A DNA stretch of 64,000 nt from Gremmenia infestans (GCA_032629725.1 JAFEVB010000007.1:2204618-2268617); one strand, 5' to 3'; positions 48,744 to 59,786 are shown, counted from the first letter of the stretch. The notes: generated from the sequence alone by a model not told the origin. Translations and numbers: made by a program.

Positions 48744-49276
48744 CTCCAAAATAGAATCGGCAATTAGATTGTCATTGGATATGCTGATCGTTTATTTTTC
48801 CAAAAGTCCTTCGGCTTTCTAGATAGCTGTATTATCAAGAGTAGCTTACTGTCCATAGACGTGCAAACCCGGGGCTGGGTTAAAGTCTTTTGTATAAGAG
48901 AAAAAGTGGAGAATTTCAACCCAAGCGAGTAAAATCAAGGCAGACTTAAGTTTAGCAAAAACCATAATCAGAAGCCGCCCGAGATGCGGACTTTTTGTGT
49001 CTAGGAAGTGTCTGTCCGGAGAGACGGGGTTTAATTACGGAAGTGATCTTGGTCCGTCTTAATTCGGCGGACCAGGCAGGGAAATCCTTCACTAGACATT
49101 AAGCTAAGACAATACCAATCTAGACTTTAGACGAGTAGAACAAAGATACACAGTGAAAGCCCCTTAAAGATCAATCTCGTTGAGCGATACATTTTAGCGC
49201 CATGATCTGCTCGTGTTACGGTGCATGTATGTCTTTGCCCCGGATTATTCTTTCGTCACGGCTGAACAAGCACCTC
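48744..49276. other. Spacer between the secreted protein gene and the ankyrin pseudogene
   Basis: These 533 bp have no supportable coding frame. The left part is probably the 3' untranslated region of the secreted protein gene. Nothing else is recognised. Confidence 0.35.
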
Positions 49277-50862
49277 AGATGTCAAGCGCACCGCCCAAAC
49301 CATAGTCTAAATCATAGTCTGTCTTAGATTCTGCTGCCATATTTCCGTCCAGGTTTGAAAGTAAGATTCGGTTTGCGCCACGGTCCACGTGGATTTTCAG
49401 CTTATCCACTCTTCCTCCAGATGCCGCCCAGTGAAGAGGCGTCCAGCAGTGTTTTTTGTCTTTTTGTCTTTTTGGTCATGAAGATTATGGGTGATTTTCC
49501 TGGAGTTTGATTTCTCGAATGCTAAGGCACGGAAATATTCAATAATATCACGGAAGAGAGGGGATCTTGATCTATATTGTAATTTCCATTCAGCCCAGTC
49601 CGTGCCTATTGGTGCATTGTTAGCATCGTCAACAACCTGGATGAGTCTGTTTATTAAGTTAGGATGCGGTATAGATTCAAATTGGGGTTTCCTGGGATGA
49701 TTCGCTATTACGCCTTGACAGACTTGTAAAGAAGCAAAAGTGGTGAGATCTTAAACTCACATTTCAAGTGAAGAACGTTCGGTATCTGTAACATCATAGA
49801 GCTCGAGAACGGCGATGTGAATTGGAGTGAACTCAAAATCGCTAATACAATCATCTCTCTGTGAGAAGACTTCAACAATATCCTGTTCTACCTCCGTAGC
49901 ATTACGACTTAATGATTTAAAGATCGCAAGATCAGCGGGTTGCCTAGCGGGTTTTCAGGTTATTATTGATATGTCCAAACCGTGATGAATAGTTGACTAA
50001 CCGTGGCCCCACCCCCAAGTTCCGTGTCAGCACCTAGCTCTAGAAGGTATACGATAGGTAGATGTTTGTTATACGCTACGGTCTTCAACTTTATCATTTT
50101 GTTTTTAATACAAAGGTGATTGATCTTATATAAAGAAGTGACCAGCCATCTGGCGCCGTGTCCCAGAGAGTAGCTTCTCCGGATGCGATACATGCCTCTA
50201 GTTTCTCCAAGTTTCCATGTTTCACACACCGTATTACATTAGAGCCTTCCGAAACCATACGGTATGTTTTTAAGACGTAGCGAATCTTGATACTTTTGGA
50301 AGATATAACCCTAACCCAAAGAGTGCCGCCATATGGTAGAACTCGAGACTACGGGCTCGAGCGGCGGTTTCTGCAATAAAATAAAATCTTGTATTAGCCG
50401 GCCATTGATTGGCATATCCTCTTCCGGTGAGGAGCATAATAGGATAAACTGTGGATATTGACTAACAACCGCGAAAAATGTTTCTCTAAATGATTTTTTA
50501 ACTTTTATAATTATTAGAAGTGGTGAGCGGGAAACATACGCATGAGTAAGTGCGACGAAAGTTTGAAGCATCGCATTATACTCCTTAAGTCGCTCATGAA
50601 ATTTCTTGACTGATGATTTGTGCTGGACCCATTTCATACGGCGCACCACTGAAGTTTCGTACTCGGACAAATGTTGTATGCGGTTTTCGAGATCTTTCAT
50701 AATTTTTCCTGCTGCCTCAAGCGCATTTCTAGTGACTGATCCAGAGATGCGAGGCATTGTTTGGCGACTCCGTAAGACTCGATCAAAGCCTTTAAGGGCT
50801 TCTGCAAAACCAGAGATATCATTTGACAGATCATCTAGTTCTGTGTCGCCGTCGTTATAGGT
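49277..50862 (-). pseudogene. Broken gene of the fungal PigL_N-type / ankyrin-repeat family
   Basis: Protein similarity runs in the right order along the minus strand but in several frames. First is a coiled helical N-terminal region (LSNDISGFAEALKGFDRVLR, then KWVQHKSSVKKFHERLKEYN) with a plausible intron donor near 50539. Then come FYHMAALFGLGLYLP, VIRCVKHGNLEKLEACIASG, LPIVYLLELGADTELGG, FEFTPIHIAVLELYD, DANNAPIGTDWAEWK and WTPLHWAASGGRVDKL (ankyrin segments). Breaks are seen near 50285 (stop codons and frame change) and near 49462, where an A-rich slippery run changes the frame. There is no start codon or first exon upstream and the 3' part is missing. These fungal proteins normally combine a helical N-terminal domain with many ankyrin repeats. 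I give no repaired sequence. Confidence 0.65.
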
Positions 50863-51533
50863 CTGATTATTAGGATAACAGAGCCGCTAGCTTATATGAG
50901 GCTGGATAATAAAGCAAGCAAACCGATGATTGTTACCGGGTCCAAACTGGCTAGTATCACAGCGACAACAAATATAGCAGCTGGATATTTTGCCGATTGT
51001 AAGAGTCAACCCATAGAGTGCTGGATCTTAAGCGAAACGTAGAAGTTTAAATGCGCTAGTAATCTCTGCACTTAAAGACCGTCTTGGAACTTTTTGAATC
51101 GATGGTGTGGAGGTATAACGCCTGCTGTTGATAGAGCTAGCTCACCTACTATACGAGTACTTCTACTATACGAGTACTCGTACTCTTGGAACGGCAACGG
51201 CATACATCAGCCGCACGCACAAAAATTGCGCCTGTTATTGGCTTATGTTTTATCTCCAACATATTCTAATAATAACTTAGATCCCATAGAACTATTCGTC
51301 AATTTCATAATTTCAAGCGACTGTTGTGTACTGTAGCATGAAGCGCCTGCGGACGGCCGACCCCTGTTCCCTAACTGTACCTAGCACCAGATCTTTCTCA
51401 CATCCCGAGCTAGCACTAAGCACCGGGTGGTTTGGGCGGAAAAGTTTCATGTATCTCTGTATTACACGACGGCGCAACAGTTGATTTCGATAAAATCCTT
51501 ATCCATCTACACATATACATGAACAGAAGAGCT
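50863..51533. other. Spacer upstream of the LYC1-like gene
   Basis: These 671 bp have no gene that I can support. They contain repeated TATACGAGTACT-like words (about 51152-51184) with a palindromic core. The right part should be the original promoter of the LYC1-like gene, since its reconstructed start codon is at 51534. Confidence 0.4.
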
Positions 51534-53341
51534 ATGGGTTTTATAGAACGGTTATTTACTAAATCCATATTGTTTTAGATTTAAATTACTCGATCCATAT
51601 TGTTTAATGCATATATTACTTGATCCATACTATTTTAATTTTTTTTTACTAAAAACTTGCATACCTACTACTAGTAGAAGCTTATAACTTTATATAACTT
51701 CTAGGATATTAGCATACTAGCATATAGCTATAATAAATGCTTATATGCCCTATTAGGATATGTATATCACGTGAACCACATGATCTTAGCCCTAATAACT
51801 AAGTATTATTAAGACCTTTCACTTTATTACTATAACCTTAGCATTTACACCTATAAATGTAATAATAAAACTATAGATTACTAGGCTAGATAAATAAACT
51901 ATATGCATAGATAGGATCACGTGATATATATAATATATATGTTCTAATACTTCTAGCTTATTATTACCCTTTTTAATTTTATATCTAGGACTTTATTACT
52001 AGTAGATAATAGTATAGCATTATGCTAGCGCTATTTCTAAGTATAATAGAGCGAGCTACTAGTAGAAACTGAAAAGTGTATGGATCGAGTAATAAGAGCA
52101 TTAAACAATATGGATCGAGTAATTAAAATTTAAAACAATATAGATTTAGTAAATAACCGTTTATAGAATTGCCGGATTCGCTATCATCGGATCTTTGCCT
52201 CGCCCACCCCACGGCGGATGAATGCGTCGGAATATGGAACAACAGCTCTGCTTCCTGGAAAGATTCGCTTACCGTACCGCTCTATCTTAAAGAGTCTTTG
52301 TTTCTGACAACCGTCCCACTCGCAAAGGATGGCGGTATGACCACTTGGATCTTGGTAGATAGAAACCTCTTCCCTGACCAACGAACGATTCTGTGCTCAT
52401 GTGAAAGTTTTCGCAAGCGTTCATTCACGAGCACTCCGAACGGCAAAGTTAGCGATGCCATCGTTCATAGTATTGCAAGTGTCTTTTGCGCCCCCGAGCT
52501 TAGAGCACGTGGTTATGCAGCACGCATGATGAGGGAATTGGCCAAAGTCCTACACGATTGGCAGTCAGAACATGCAAAATGCGTGGGTAGCATCCTGTAC
52601 TCAGACATCGGCAAGACTTATTATAGCACCTTAGGATGGCACCCCAATCTCACCAACTTTCATGTCGTATTCCAACCCTCAAGAACACCTGATCAGCCGC
52701 TAGGTATAGCTCATGCTATTGCAGCAGATAGCCTTGCGGAACTCTGTATTAGAGACGAGGCAATGATCCGACGAGCTATGGCATCCCCAGCAGAAAGAAG
52801 CAGTCTGCGCATGACAATCGTACCAGATCTCGATCATATGCTTTGGCATATACGCAAGGAGGAGTTTGTCTGCGAATTGCTTTTCGGAAAGGTTCCACAC
52901 GCTATTGGGGCAATTGCAGGGCCGCCAGGAAGTCAGGTGTGGATAATTTGGACCCACCGTTACTACGAACACCCAGACGCAAATTCGACAGAAAACACGC
53001 TTTACATTCTACGGCTTGTTATTGAAAACCACAATATCGAGAGGGACTTTTCGTCTGACGCCGACGCGAAAGTTCTATCACATAACCACGACGAAAACGT
53101 AGGCTACTTGAAAGCTGTCCTTCAAGCTGCTCAAGCCGAGGCGACGGAATGGGGGCTTGACCAGGTGAAACTATGGGATCCTATACCAGCAGTTCAAGAA
53201 TTGATAACTCAAAGCGGAATTGACCATTCAGTCGCGGAGAGAGAAGAAGAGAGTATCGCCAGTGGTTTATGGTATGATGAAGACGGCGAGACTAGCGTTG
53301 CACCTCTATGGATAAACAATGAGCATTTTGCATGGTGTTAA
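51534..53341 (+). CDS. LYC1-like lysine N-acetyltransferase, interrupted near its start by a MITE
   Basis: A GNAT-fold acetyltransferase of the fungal LYC1 type, an enzyme group that N6-acetylates lysine in lysine breakdown. The long open part (52169-53341, about 390 codons) has no ATG at its beginning. The acetyl-CoA loop is RARGYAARMM, followed by SDIGKTYYSTLGW and a C-terminal half ending NNEHFAWC. Directly upstream is a 611-bp element flanked by TTTATAGAA at 51540-51548 and 52160-52168. Removing the element and one target copy joins ATG 51534 in frame (Met-Gly-Phe-Ile-Glu-Leu-Pro-Asp), restoring the expected N-terminus. As it stands the gene is disrupted unless the element is spliced out or the ATG at 52337 is used, which would drop about 60 residues. 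The rest of the frame is undamaged, so the insertion is probably recent. Confidence 0.82.
51540..51548. repeat. Left target-site duplication of the MITE
   Basis: TTTATAGAA, identical to 52160-52168. It encodes Phe-Ile-Glu in the reading frame of the LYC1-like gene, which is why the gene can be followed across the insertion. Confidence 0.85.
51549..52159. mobile_element. 611-bp MITE with long inverted ends and 9-bp target duplication
   Basis: A non-coding AT-rich element. Its left end begins CGGTTATTTACTAAATCC and its right end is the inverse complement with few changes; the terminal inverted repeats extend about 83 bp (51549-51631 and 52077-52159). A perfect 9-bp direct repeat, TTTATAGAA, flanks it. 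Inside the ends the word GATCCATA recurs as subterminal repeats. Size, ends and lack of coding capacity fit a miniature inverted-repeat element; a 9-bp duplication is typical of Mutator-like transposases, none of which is in this window. A diverged relative lies at 31567-32155. Confidence 0.88.
52160..52168. repeat. Right target-site duplication of the MITE
   Basis: TTTATAGAA, identical to 51540-51548, directly followed by the intact body of the LYC1-like gene. Confidence 0.85.
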
Positions 53342-54774
53342 AAACCGGTATTCAGATATTACCTCCATCATATTCATAGCAAAGGATCTTGCGGAGATTG
53401 CGATTTTGATAATATATCAAAAGTTAATCAAGTAGCCTGAGCTAGTTGCTAACTTGCGGTAAGTGTTAATAAGTGATCGTGTCCTACTACCTCATAGGAG
53501 AAGTAGTCCAAGTTTTCCCCCAACTCCCTCCAGGAGAGTACAAGTGGAAGGCGGTTTATAAATTTGACAAGTGCAGGACATAGAGTCTTACTAATCCGCT
53601 TCCACAATTAAATTTCTAGGGTAAGACCACGCGCTTTTACCGAAAGTAATTTATGACATAGAGCTAAGTCCATATTCGAAGTTTGTAGGCTGTCTGCAGA
53701 GCAAGGCGGCGAATATCAGAGGTTGAAGGGGGGAAGGATTGTGACTTGTGAGTTGTGCCATAAACTTTGGTCATAGGTAAGAGCTCTTTGTGCAGATCGA
53801 AAAATGGAGGCATGAGATCTATGGCTGATGTTTTCAAAGAGGAACCAGTTATTTGCTCATTTCTTACAAGGAATCGCGATGATCCGGGGTAAAAGTAATT
53901 CAACGGGACGGCGAAGGTGTGGAAATATGGAGATCAAACTGCTGCTACGACTTTAATGGCTGCTTCGATCTTTCAGCCTTAAGATGGTGAGGTTTTGTCT
54001 GTCTCCGCTTTTCAAGGTATTAGAATATTTTAAAAGTTAACAAAAATGAATTTGAAAGGCAAGAGGTATGCATGTTGGGGTGCTAGGTTACGCAAGCTGC
54101 CTCTATGCTATTGCCATCGGGATTAAGAAGTTAAGTGAGGCGGTTGCATAGGAGAGAGTTTCAGCTTGTATTAGAGGGAGGACTAAGACTAAATGGCAAT
54201 TTGGCAAGATGGCAAGAGCTTCGTATATCATAGTAAGAAATGAGAAGAATCGAACGGCGATAGATATTAGATATAGAGACGCTGCAAACGTTCATTGCCT
54301 ACCTAAAGAGTATATGTAAATCTATACATTTGCTGATCATTTTGTAGTAGGCTTTAGACCTACTACCTCTCCTTATGATCATCCAAAGGCCAACTCTCGG
54401 GGAACTCTTTCTTCGATGTAGAATTGAGTGCCGCGATAGCTTTCAGCTTTACGTATTCATTCTCTTTAAGAGCCTCTTCATATCTTTAATCCGAAGTCTA
54501 AGCATCTGCACTAATCCCAGCGCGATCACAGACTTTCTCCATCTAAATATTGATGGGATATTCCTCGGCCTCTATGCTTAGGCACTTTGCTACTTCTGCG
54601 TTTGAAAAGCCTATTGGGCATGCGGCGGGGCGGTTCCCGTTGCTGGCAGCAAGTGCTGATCAGTTCTGGATGAGAAATGGGTTGTGCTGAACAGACTGAA
54701 TGTATGCCTAACTTAAGCTATAAGTTGCTGATACCAAATTTGATAAAAAGCTCTGAGCTCAAACAGTTTCAGTA
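53342..54774. other. Spacer with unidentified possible coding remnants
   Basis: About 1.4 kb without an intact recognised gene. On the minus strand, 53664-53930 reads as protein-like sequence (NYFYPGSSRFLVRNEQITGS and ALQTA) with no start context and unknown family. Minus-strand words near 54560-54380 (EKVCDRAGISADA, then KENEYVKLKAIAAL) look coding but contain stops and a frame change. Both may be remnants of lost genes. No repeats are seen. Confidence 0.3.
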
Positions 54775-55386
54775 TCAAATATCCATTTTCAGTGTTTCCC
54801 TGAGATACACTGGTATATCATATACTGGTTCCAACGGCATCCATCCTCCCTCGATTAACTCCTCCGCATTTATGCAGGAAGAATCTTCCAGCTTCTTTTT
54901 TAAACCCAGCGCTTTATCCGATACATCCTCAATACTCTCAATCCACCCCTCTGCCCACTTCCTACTTATCTTTTCCCCTATCCCAATCTGGATACTTCTA
55001 TAAGCCAAGACCTCCAGACCTGGTCCTCGCTCAGGATCCCACTGGACTCTCACAGGCCGTGCCTTCTCCTCTTCACGCAAAGCCGCACCATGACAGACAA
55101 CTGCTTGTGCAAGTAGACTATGGGAGTTCTCGTGGGTCATCCTGAGAGCGAGGATGTGAGATTGTCTCGCGTCTTTGGTGGAGTAGCCGGAGCGGTACAT
55201 CATCCAGCACCAGCTTGGCTTGATCCAGGTCATTCTCGTGAATGAGAAATCGGGGGAGGCGTGGAGTTTTTGGGAGGCAACAGCTTCTTCTGCAATCGAG
55301 GCCGAATAAGCTTGGTAGACTGTGATCGTGCGGTCATCGTAGGAGGCGCGTATTTGCCGGTAGGGATTTGGTGATGGCTCCGCCAT
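54775..55386 (-). CDS. DUF4291 family protein
   Basis: A single-exon gene for 203 aa, the usual length of the DUF4291 family, whose function is not known. The start is the first in-frame ATG; the longer open frame upstream has none. Family features in order are YRQIRASYDDRTITVYQAYS near the N-terminus, FSFTRMTWIKPSWCWMMYRSGY in the first third, PVRVQWDPERG in the middle, YRSIQIGI, and WIESIEDVSDKA near the C-terminus. These invariant Arg, Trp, Tyr and Asp clusters are complete, so the protein is probably functional. No signal peptide or membrane segment is seen. Many members are bacterial, others fungal; transfer cannot be judged from the window. Neighbouring spacers are long on both sides. 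Confidence 0.9.
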   Translation of the reverse strand: MAEPSPNPYRQIRASYDDRTITVYQAYSASIAEEAVASQKLHASPDFSFTRMTWIKPSWCWMMYRSGYSTKDARQSHILALRMTHENSHSLLAQAVVCHGAALREEEKARPVRVQWDPERGPGLEVLAYRSIQIGIGEKISRKWAEGWIESIEDVSDKALGLKKKLEDSSCINAEELIEGGWMPLEPVYDIPVYLRETLKMDI

Positions 55387-56537
55387 TGATATGTATGTGT
55401 TGGGACCTGGTGATGATAATTTCTTTTCCGGTGCAATTTGTAATTGGTAAGGAGTCAAGTGATATGGGACCTGATATAGTCATTTTGATAAACTGAGAGT
55501 TTTGAAAAGATTGAGTCACTCGCCGAAATGGAGGCTTGGTATGAACTTAGCTCAGCTACAGATTTCCAATGCCGGTTGACTCTTTTCGACAATTGAGTAG
55601 AACGCAACTTTAGAGAATCACCTCATGATATAGGATAAAAATCAGATAATTCATCGATGCAGCTAGATATATTCATCACTGATGATGGGATGATGGGATG
55701 ATGGGATAATATGTACCTCTCCCTGTAGTGAGACAGTTACCTCGTGGTTGATCTCTATGCACAAGCCCCCGTCATTCAGAATAGAGGGAACAGGCACTGC
55801 GAGCAGCAAGGGCTGCTGCCACTTTCGATTGCGTCTAGAATATGTTCCTTGCGTGTATTCTTCGCCGACCTAGGGCTTCAATTCGACGGTCCATAAGCTG
55901 ACGGCTTTGCTGACGGCTTTGCTGACGCCAAAGCCAGAGATATTCTTGGCTCTCTTTCCAGCTGGCGAAGTGCAGATGCCGGGAATAGGAATATTTTAGA
56001 GGCATTAATATCCTTTCTTTCCGTGAAGCTTGCCAGAGACAAGAGCAACGTTTGTTGCTGAGTTCGCCCAGGATAGCAATTAAACGTTGGGGAAGATACA
56101 GATGGTAATTGAGAGCGTGCATATAGCCTAAAACTGTTCGCGGGTGCTGGCATCTACATTATGCTCAAAATATTGCGACTTCGTAAGGGATTCGAAAGAG
56201 AGCTCGAAAGAGAGTATTTGAGTGAACAGAAACCGATGGGTTACCTGACTCCCTTATCTCGAAAGCGGACACGAATGGAAAGGATTACAGAGCGCAATAA
56301 GTTACAGTAAACACTAATAGATATTGAAAGAAAACTTTAAAAGTATATAAATATTATCTCCAATCTTCGTAAATAAAGGTGTTGCGAATAAACAGTTGTA
56401 ACATTTATTCGTTGCAGGGATGAGGTGAGGGTGAGGTTGAAGCTGCAAAATCAACCTCAAAAAAGTTTATTTCCAAACAAGCTACAGTACTATCAACATC
56501 CCGACATCCCAGCATCCCAACGCCACAGTCCCCTGAA
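55387..56537. other. Spacer between DUF4291 and RRP41 genes
   Basis: About 1.15 kb without a supportable gene, between two divergent start codons. Small repeats are present: GATGGGAT units at about 55682-55708 and two 12-bp CTGACGGCTTTG units at about 55899-55922. A 95-codon minus-strand frame at 55835-56122 overlaps the latter and has no recognisable domain. An A-rich leader precedes 56538. Confidence 0.4.
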
Positions 56538-57420
56538 ATGCCCCTCGATACATCAACATACTCCCTCGCGCTCCTTCGACTCGATGGACGGCGTTGGAAT
56601 GAACTGCGCCGTCTCAATGCGCAAATCAGCACGCAAGCCGCGGCCGACGGCTCCTCGTACCTCGAGATGGGCAACACAAAGGTCATCTGCACCGTGACAG
56701 GACCCGCGGAGCTAAAGAGTACGGGAGGAGCACGAGCTGGGGGTGACAAGGCGGATGTCAGGGTCGAGATCAGTATTGCGGGATTCAGTGGTGTGGATAG
56801 AAAGAAGAGGGGGAGGAATGATAAGTTAGTACCCCGCCCTGCCCTGCTCTGCCTGTTCTGCTGCGAGCTCAAGATATATTTATCGAATTGGGATTGTAAT
56901 TAGAGATGAGATGAGACGATGCTAATATGGTGGCATAAACAGACGTGTATCAGAAATGCAAACGACCATCTCCAACGCCTTTGCCCAATCCCTCTTCACC
57001 AACCTCTACCCGCACTCCTCCATCTCCCTCTCCCTGCATATACTGTCCCAAGACGGTTCTCTCCTCGCCGCATGCCTCAATGCCTGCACGCTCGCCCTTG
57101 TTGATGCCGGTGTGCCGATGCGCGATTACATCTGTGCCTGCACCGCGGGTAGCACGTCGAGTTATAGCAGTAATGATGAACAAGCGGATCCATTGCTGGA
57201 TTTGAATGGTATAGAGGAGCAAGAGTTGCCATTTCTGACAGTTGGAGCATTGGGGAATAGTGATAAGGTCAGTGTGTTGGTTATGGAGACAAGGGTGCAG
57301 GTCGGCAGGTTGGAGGGTATGTTGGCGGTGGGCGTAGATGGATGTAAGCAAGTCAGAGAGATTCTGGATCAGGTTGTAAGGCAAAGGGGTGTGAAGATTT
57401 TAGATGGAAGTCAGTTATGA
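56538..57420 (+). CDS. SKI6: Exosome complex subunit RRP41/SKI6
   Basis: A core-ring subunit of the RNA exosome, which processes and degrades RNA from the 3' end in nucleus and cytoplasm. It has the RNase PH fold; eukaryotic exosome rings are catalytically inactive. The protein is 254 aa from exons 56538-56824 and 56943-57420 (118-bp intron, donor GTTAGT, phase 2), matching the family length. Features are RLDGRRWNELR, DGSSYLEMGNTKVICTVTGP, the basic loop DRKKRGRNDKRVSEMQ formed across the splice junction, LSQDGSLLAACLNACTLALVDAGVPMRDYICAC, and the C-terminal helix REILDQVVRQR. Convergent with the PDI-family gene, 189 bp apart. Identification is firm. Confidence 0.95.
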
Positions 57421-57609
57421 TTGCATGTAGACGCATGGATCTGTGATGGGCATGATACCCTGGTGTTTGGCGTTATAAAAAGATACATCAATGTCACGAT
57501 TACGAGGAAGTACCCTTTTAAAATTGTTTCCTAATAAACTTTTCCAGATTACATATCTGTTAATGTACACCCAATGACCAAATCGGCAGTACAAATAAGA
57601 GTTCCTTAC

Positions 57610-59258
57610 TCACAGCTCCTCGTGAACAGTTGGCTTGGGCTTCTCCTCGGAAACCGTTTCTTCCTTAACCTCCTCCACGGTAATGGTCTTTTGCTCCGCG
57701 GGCTCTTCAATAGTCACTGTCTCGCCAGCAGGCTCAGGTGTCTCCTCTGGAGTTGGCTCCGCCTCTTCCACTTCTTCCGGAATCAATCCATCAGGCAGTT
57801 TTTGCTTAGCGCCTTCTCCCAGCCTAATAGTATCAATCCAGCTCTCAAGTGCTTCCTCCGTAACATCCTTCTCCGACAGGGTATCCTCTGCCTTTGGCAA
57901 CTGCTTCCACCATCCCCGACGCCCATTCACAGCAACCAACTCGGTATCAGCTTTGAGATTGAGATAATCTTTAATGGCCCCGTATGCTGAGTTGGTTGGT
58001 GCCACGACGTAGAATGGGAAGATCTTTCTCTTGTGCTGCTTATACTTGTGGGCAAGTTCAGACAATGCACCGACCGCACTGGAGGCCAGCTCGTCTGGGG
58101 TATCTGAGAGAAGGGCAAGAATACATGTTCCGGTTCGGGGACCTAAACACTCTTTGCGTAGCTCTTCTTCTGTGATAAGAAGGGAGATTGGTGGAGCAGG
58201 ATCCTGGATGATGATGGGCTTCTGGCTGTCAACTTTTGGATCAGGTGATTCCGTTGCCTCCTCTTCGAGAACTTCCTCGGTAACACTGGCGGCGGCGGCT
58301 TTTCCCTCCTCGGAAGCTTGAGATGCTGATGCAGACTTGAAGGCCTCCTCCTTCGATGCCTTCTTGGAGGATTTGGATTTCGGAAGCTTGACCTTTGCTG
58401 GAGAGGGGTCTGGGTTGGGTGTTGCAGCTTGGGAGAGGAATTTCACGATATCGTCCTTCTTTAGCTCACCATCGTACACAATCCCCTCAGCTGCCTCCTT
58501 TCCACCTGGGAGGAGGAGAAGTGTTGGGAACTTGGTGATTCCGAATAACTCGACCGATGCCTTCTCTTTGTCTCTGATCTGTGCCACACTAACACTGCCC
58601 TTGAATTCAATGGCAATAGCCTTCATCAATGCGCTTGTCTTTCCCTTTTCCGTGAATAGAATAGCCTTTGGTGTCTCCTTTGCTCCGTCCAACCATGCCT
58701 CCAGCCCCTTATCATCTACCTTCTTGACATTATTCGGGATCTTGTCGATAACCGCATCAACGATTCCCTTTGCAGTCCTCGGTCCCTGGTAATCTTCGAC
58801 GATGGGCTTTCCGGGTTTGTTGCCAGGCTTGACAATCTTCAGTGTTGGGAAGCCTTGTACCCCAAAGCCACCGCAGAACTGCTTGTTGGATTCTTCGTCA
58901 CAGTCGACAGCTGCCACCTTGGCAAGACCTGCCAGACTCTTCGCAGCCTTTTCATATGCGGGTTGGAGGTTCTTACAATGGCCACACCATGGAGCGTAGA
59001 ATTCGACGATCTGCGGGGTAGGTGGGTTAGTTAGCAGATGAAAGAGGGGTGGGTGGATGGATCGATGGATCGATGAGTGGATGGACGGATGGAATGTGCA
59101 CAACGTACAGAGGTGTAGTTGGATTGTGCAATAAGACGGTCGTAATTCTTGCCGTCAATCTGGACGACAGGAGAGTTCTTGGTGTAGAGACCAGCGTTGA
59201 CGGGTAGTGCAGCTAGCAGGGCAACGGCTGCAAGAGAGATGGAGGTAGTATGAACCAT
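57610..59258 (-). CDS. Protein disulfide isomerase family member (thioredoxin domain, secretory)
   Basis: An ER oxidoreductase of 516 aa from exons 59258-59109 and 59010-57610. Exon 1 encodes a signal peptide (about 1-22, ending VNAG) and the start of a thioredoxin domain. Exon 2 begins IVEFYAPWCGHCKN with the active site CGHC (Cys59, Cys62). A second thioredoxin-like domain without a CxxC follows (about 170-275, LFGITKFPTLLLLPGG), then a charged Lys/Glu/Ser-rich linker (about 280-340), a third segment (about 345-450) and a Glu/Pro-rich tail. The protein ends HEEL, a variant of the HDEL retrieval signal, so ER residence is likely. The layout is near fungal MPD1/P5-like proteins. The single intron (98 bp) contains a GGAT/CGAT repeat. 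Confidence 0.92.
59042..59092. repeat. Tetranucleotide-like repeat within a PDI-gene intron
   Basis: Degenerate GGAT/CGAT/GGAC units run along most of the 98-bp intron (59011-59108). Minus-strand translation through it gives a His/Pro/Ser repeat that is clearly not part of the protein, since the thioredoxin fold joins cleanly across the intron. Confidence 0.75.
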
Positions 59259-59786
59259 TTTGTATTGTAGACCTTTGTAATGTATTGTATTGTATTGTGG
59301 GAAGGGTATTTGTCCTTGACTACTATTAAAGCTGTAGCAGCTACGGGTGAGATCACAACATGAATTTATAGGAGAATAGAAGGATGCTGTTGGTGTTGAC
59401 AAGCTGTCCTGTTGTTCTCTGTGTGAAAAGGCCACCTTTGATGATTTGCGCCAAAATCCGGGGAAAGGACGCTACTGTACTGGAAACTCGCCCGATTACA
59501 GGGGGTGCTTTACAGGGGACAGCTTCTAGACTTTAGTGGCCCCTCTAAGATATTCAGCCCTGAGGATGGCCTGAGGATGGTCATCTTCAGCGGCTGTGAT
59601 TTGCCTGATTGGCCATTTTGCCGCTCGTCTCAGTGTTGATCTCAGCGTCCCGCGCGTCATAGGCAACCGCCACAATCTCACCCCCTCTTTTGTGTAATAG
59701 CTTCAGCTTCAACTTCAGTTCCAGAGCTCCGGCTACTTATACTTCTTCTACATCAACCCTCCAACCCCCCCATCTCTACCTACACA
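59259..59786. promoter_or_regulatory. Divergent intergenic region, PDI / VTA1
   Basis: These 528 bp separate two divergent start codons and should contain both promoters. TGTATTGTAT-type words lie close to the PDI start (about 59264-59296). A pyrimidine-rich, CT-dominated leader precedes the VTA1 start. No coding potential is apparent. Confidence 0.4.

Noticed and set aside
50285..50315. Interstitial telomere-like words (GGGTTAGGGTTA on the minus strand)
   Set aside because: Only two units, and they fall within codons of the ankyrin-family pseudogene (FGLGLYL), so chance is enough.
55835..56122. 95-codon minus-strand frame with Arg/Gln repeats
   Set aside because: It overlaps a small 12-bp duplication and has no recognisable domain or homologous context.
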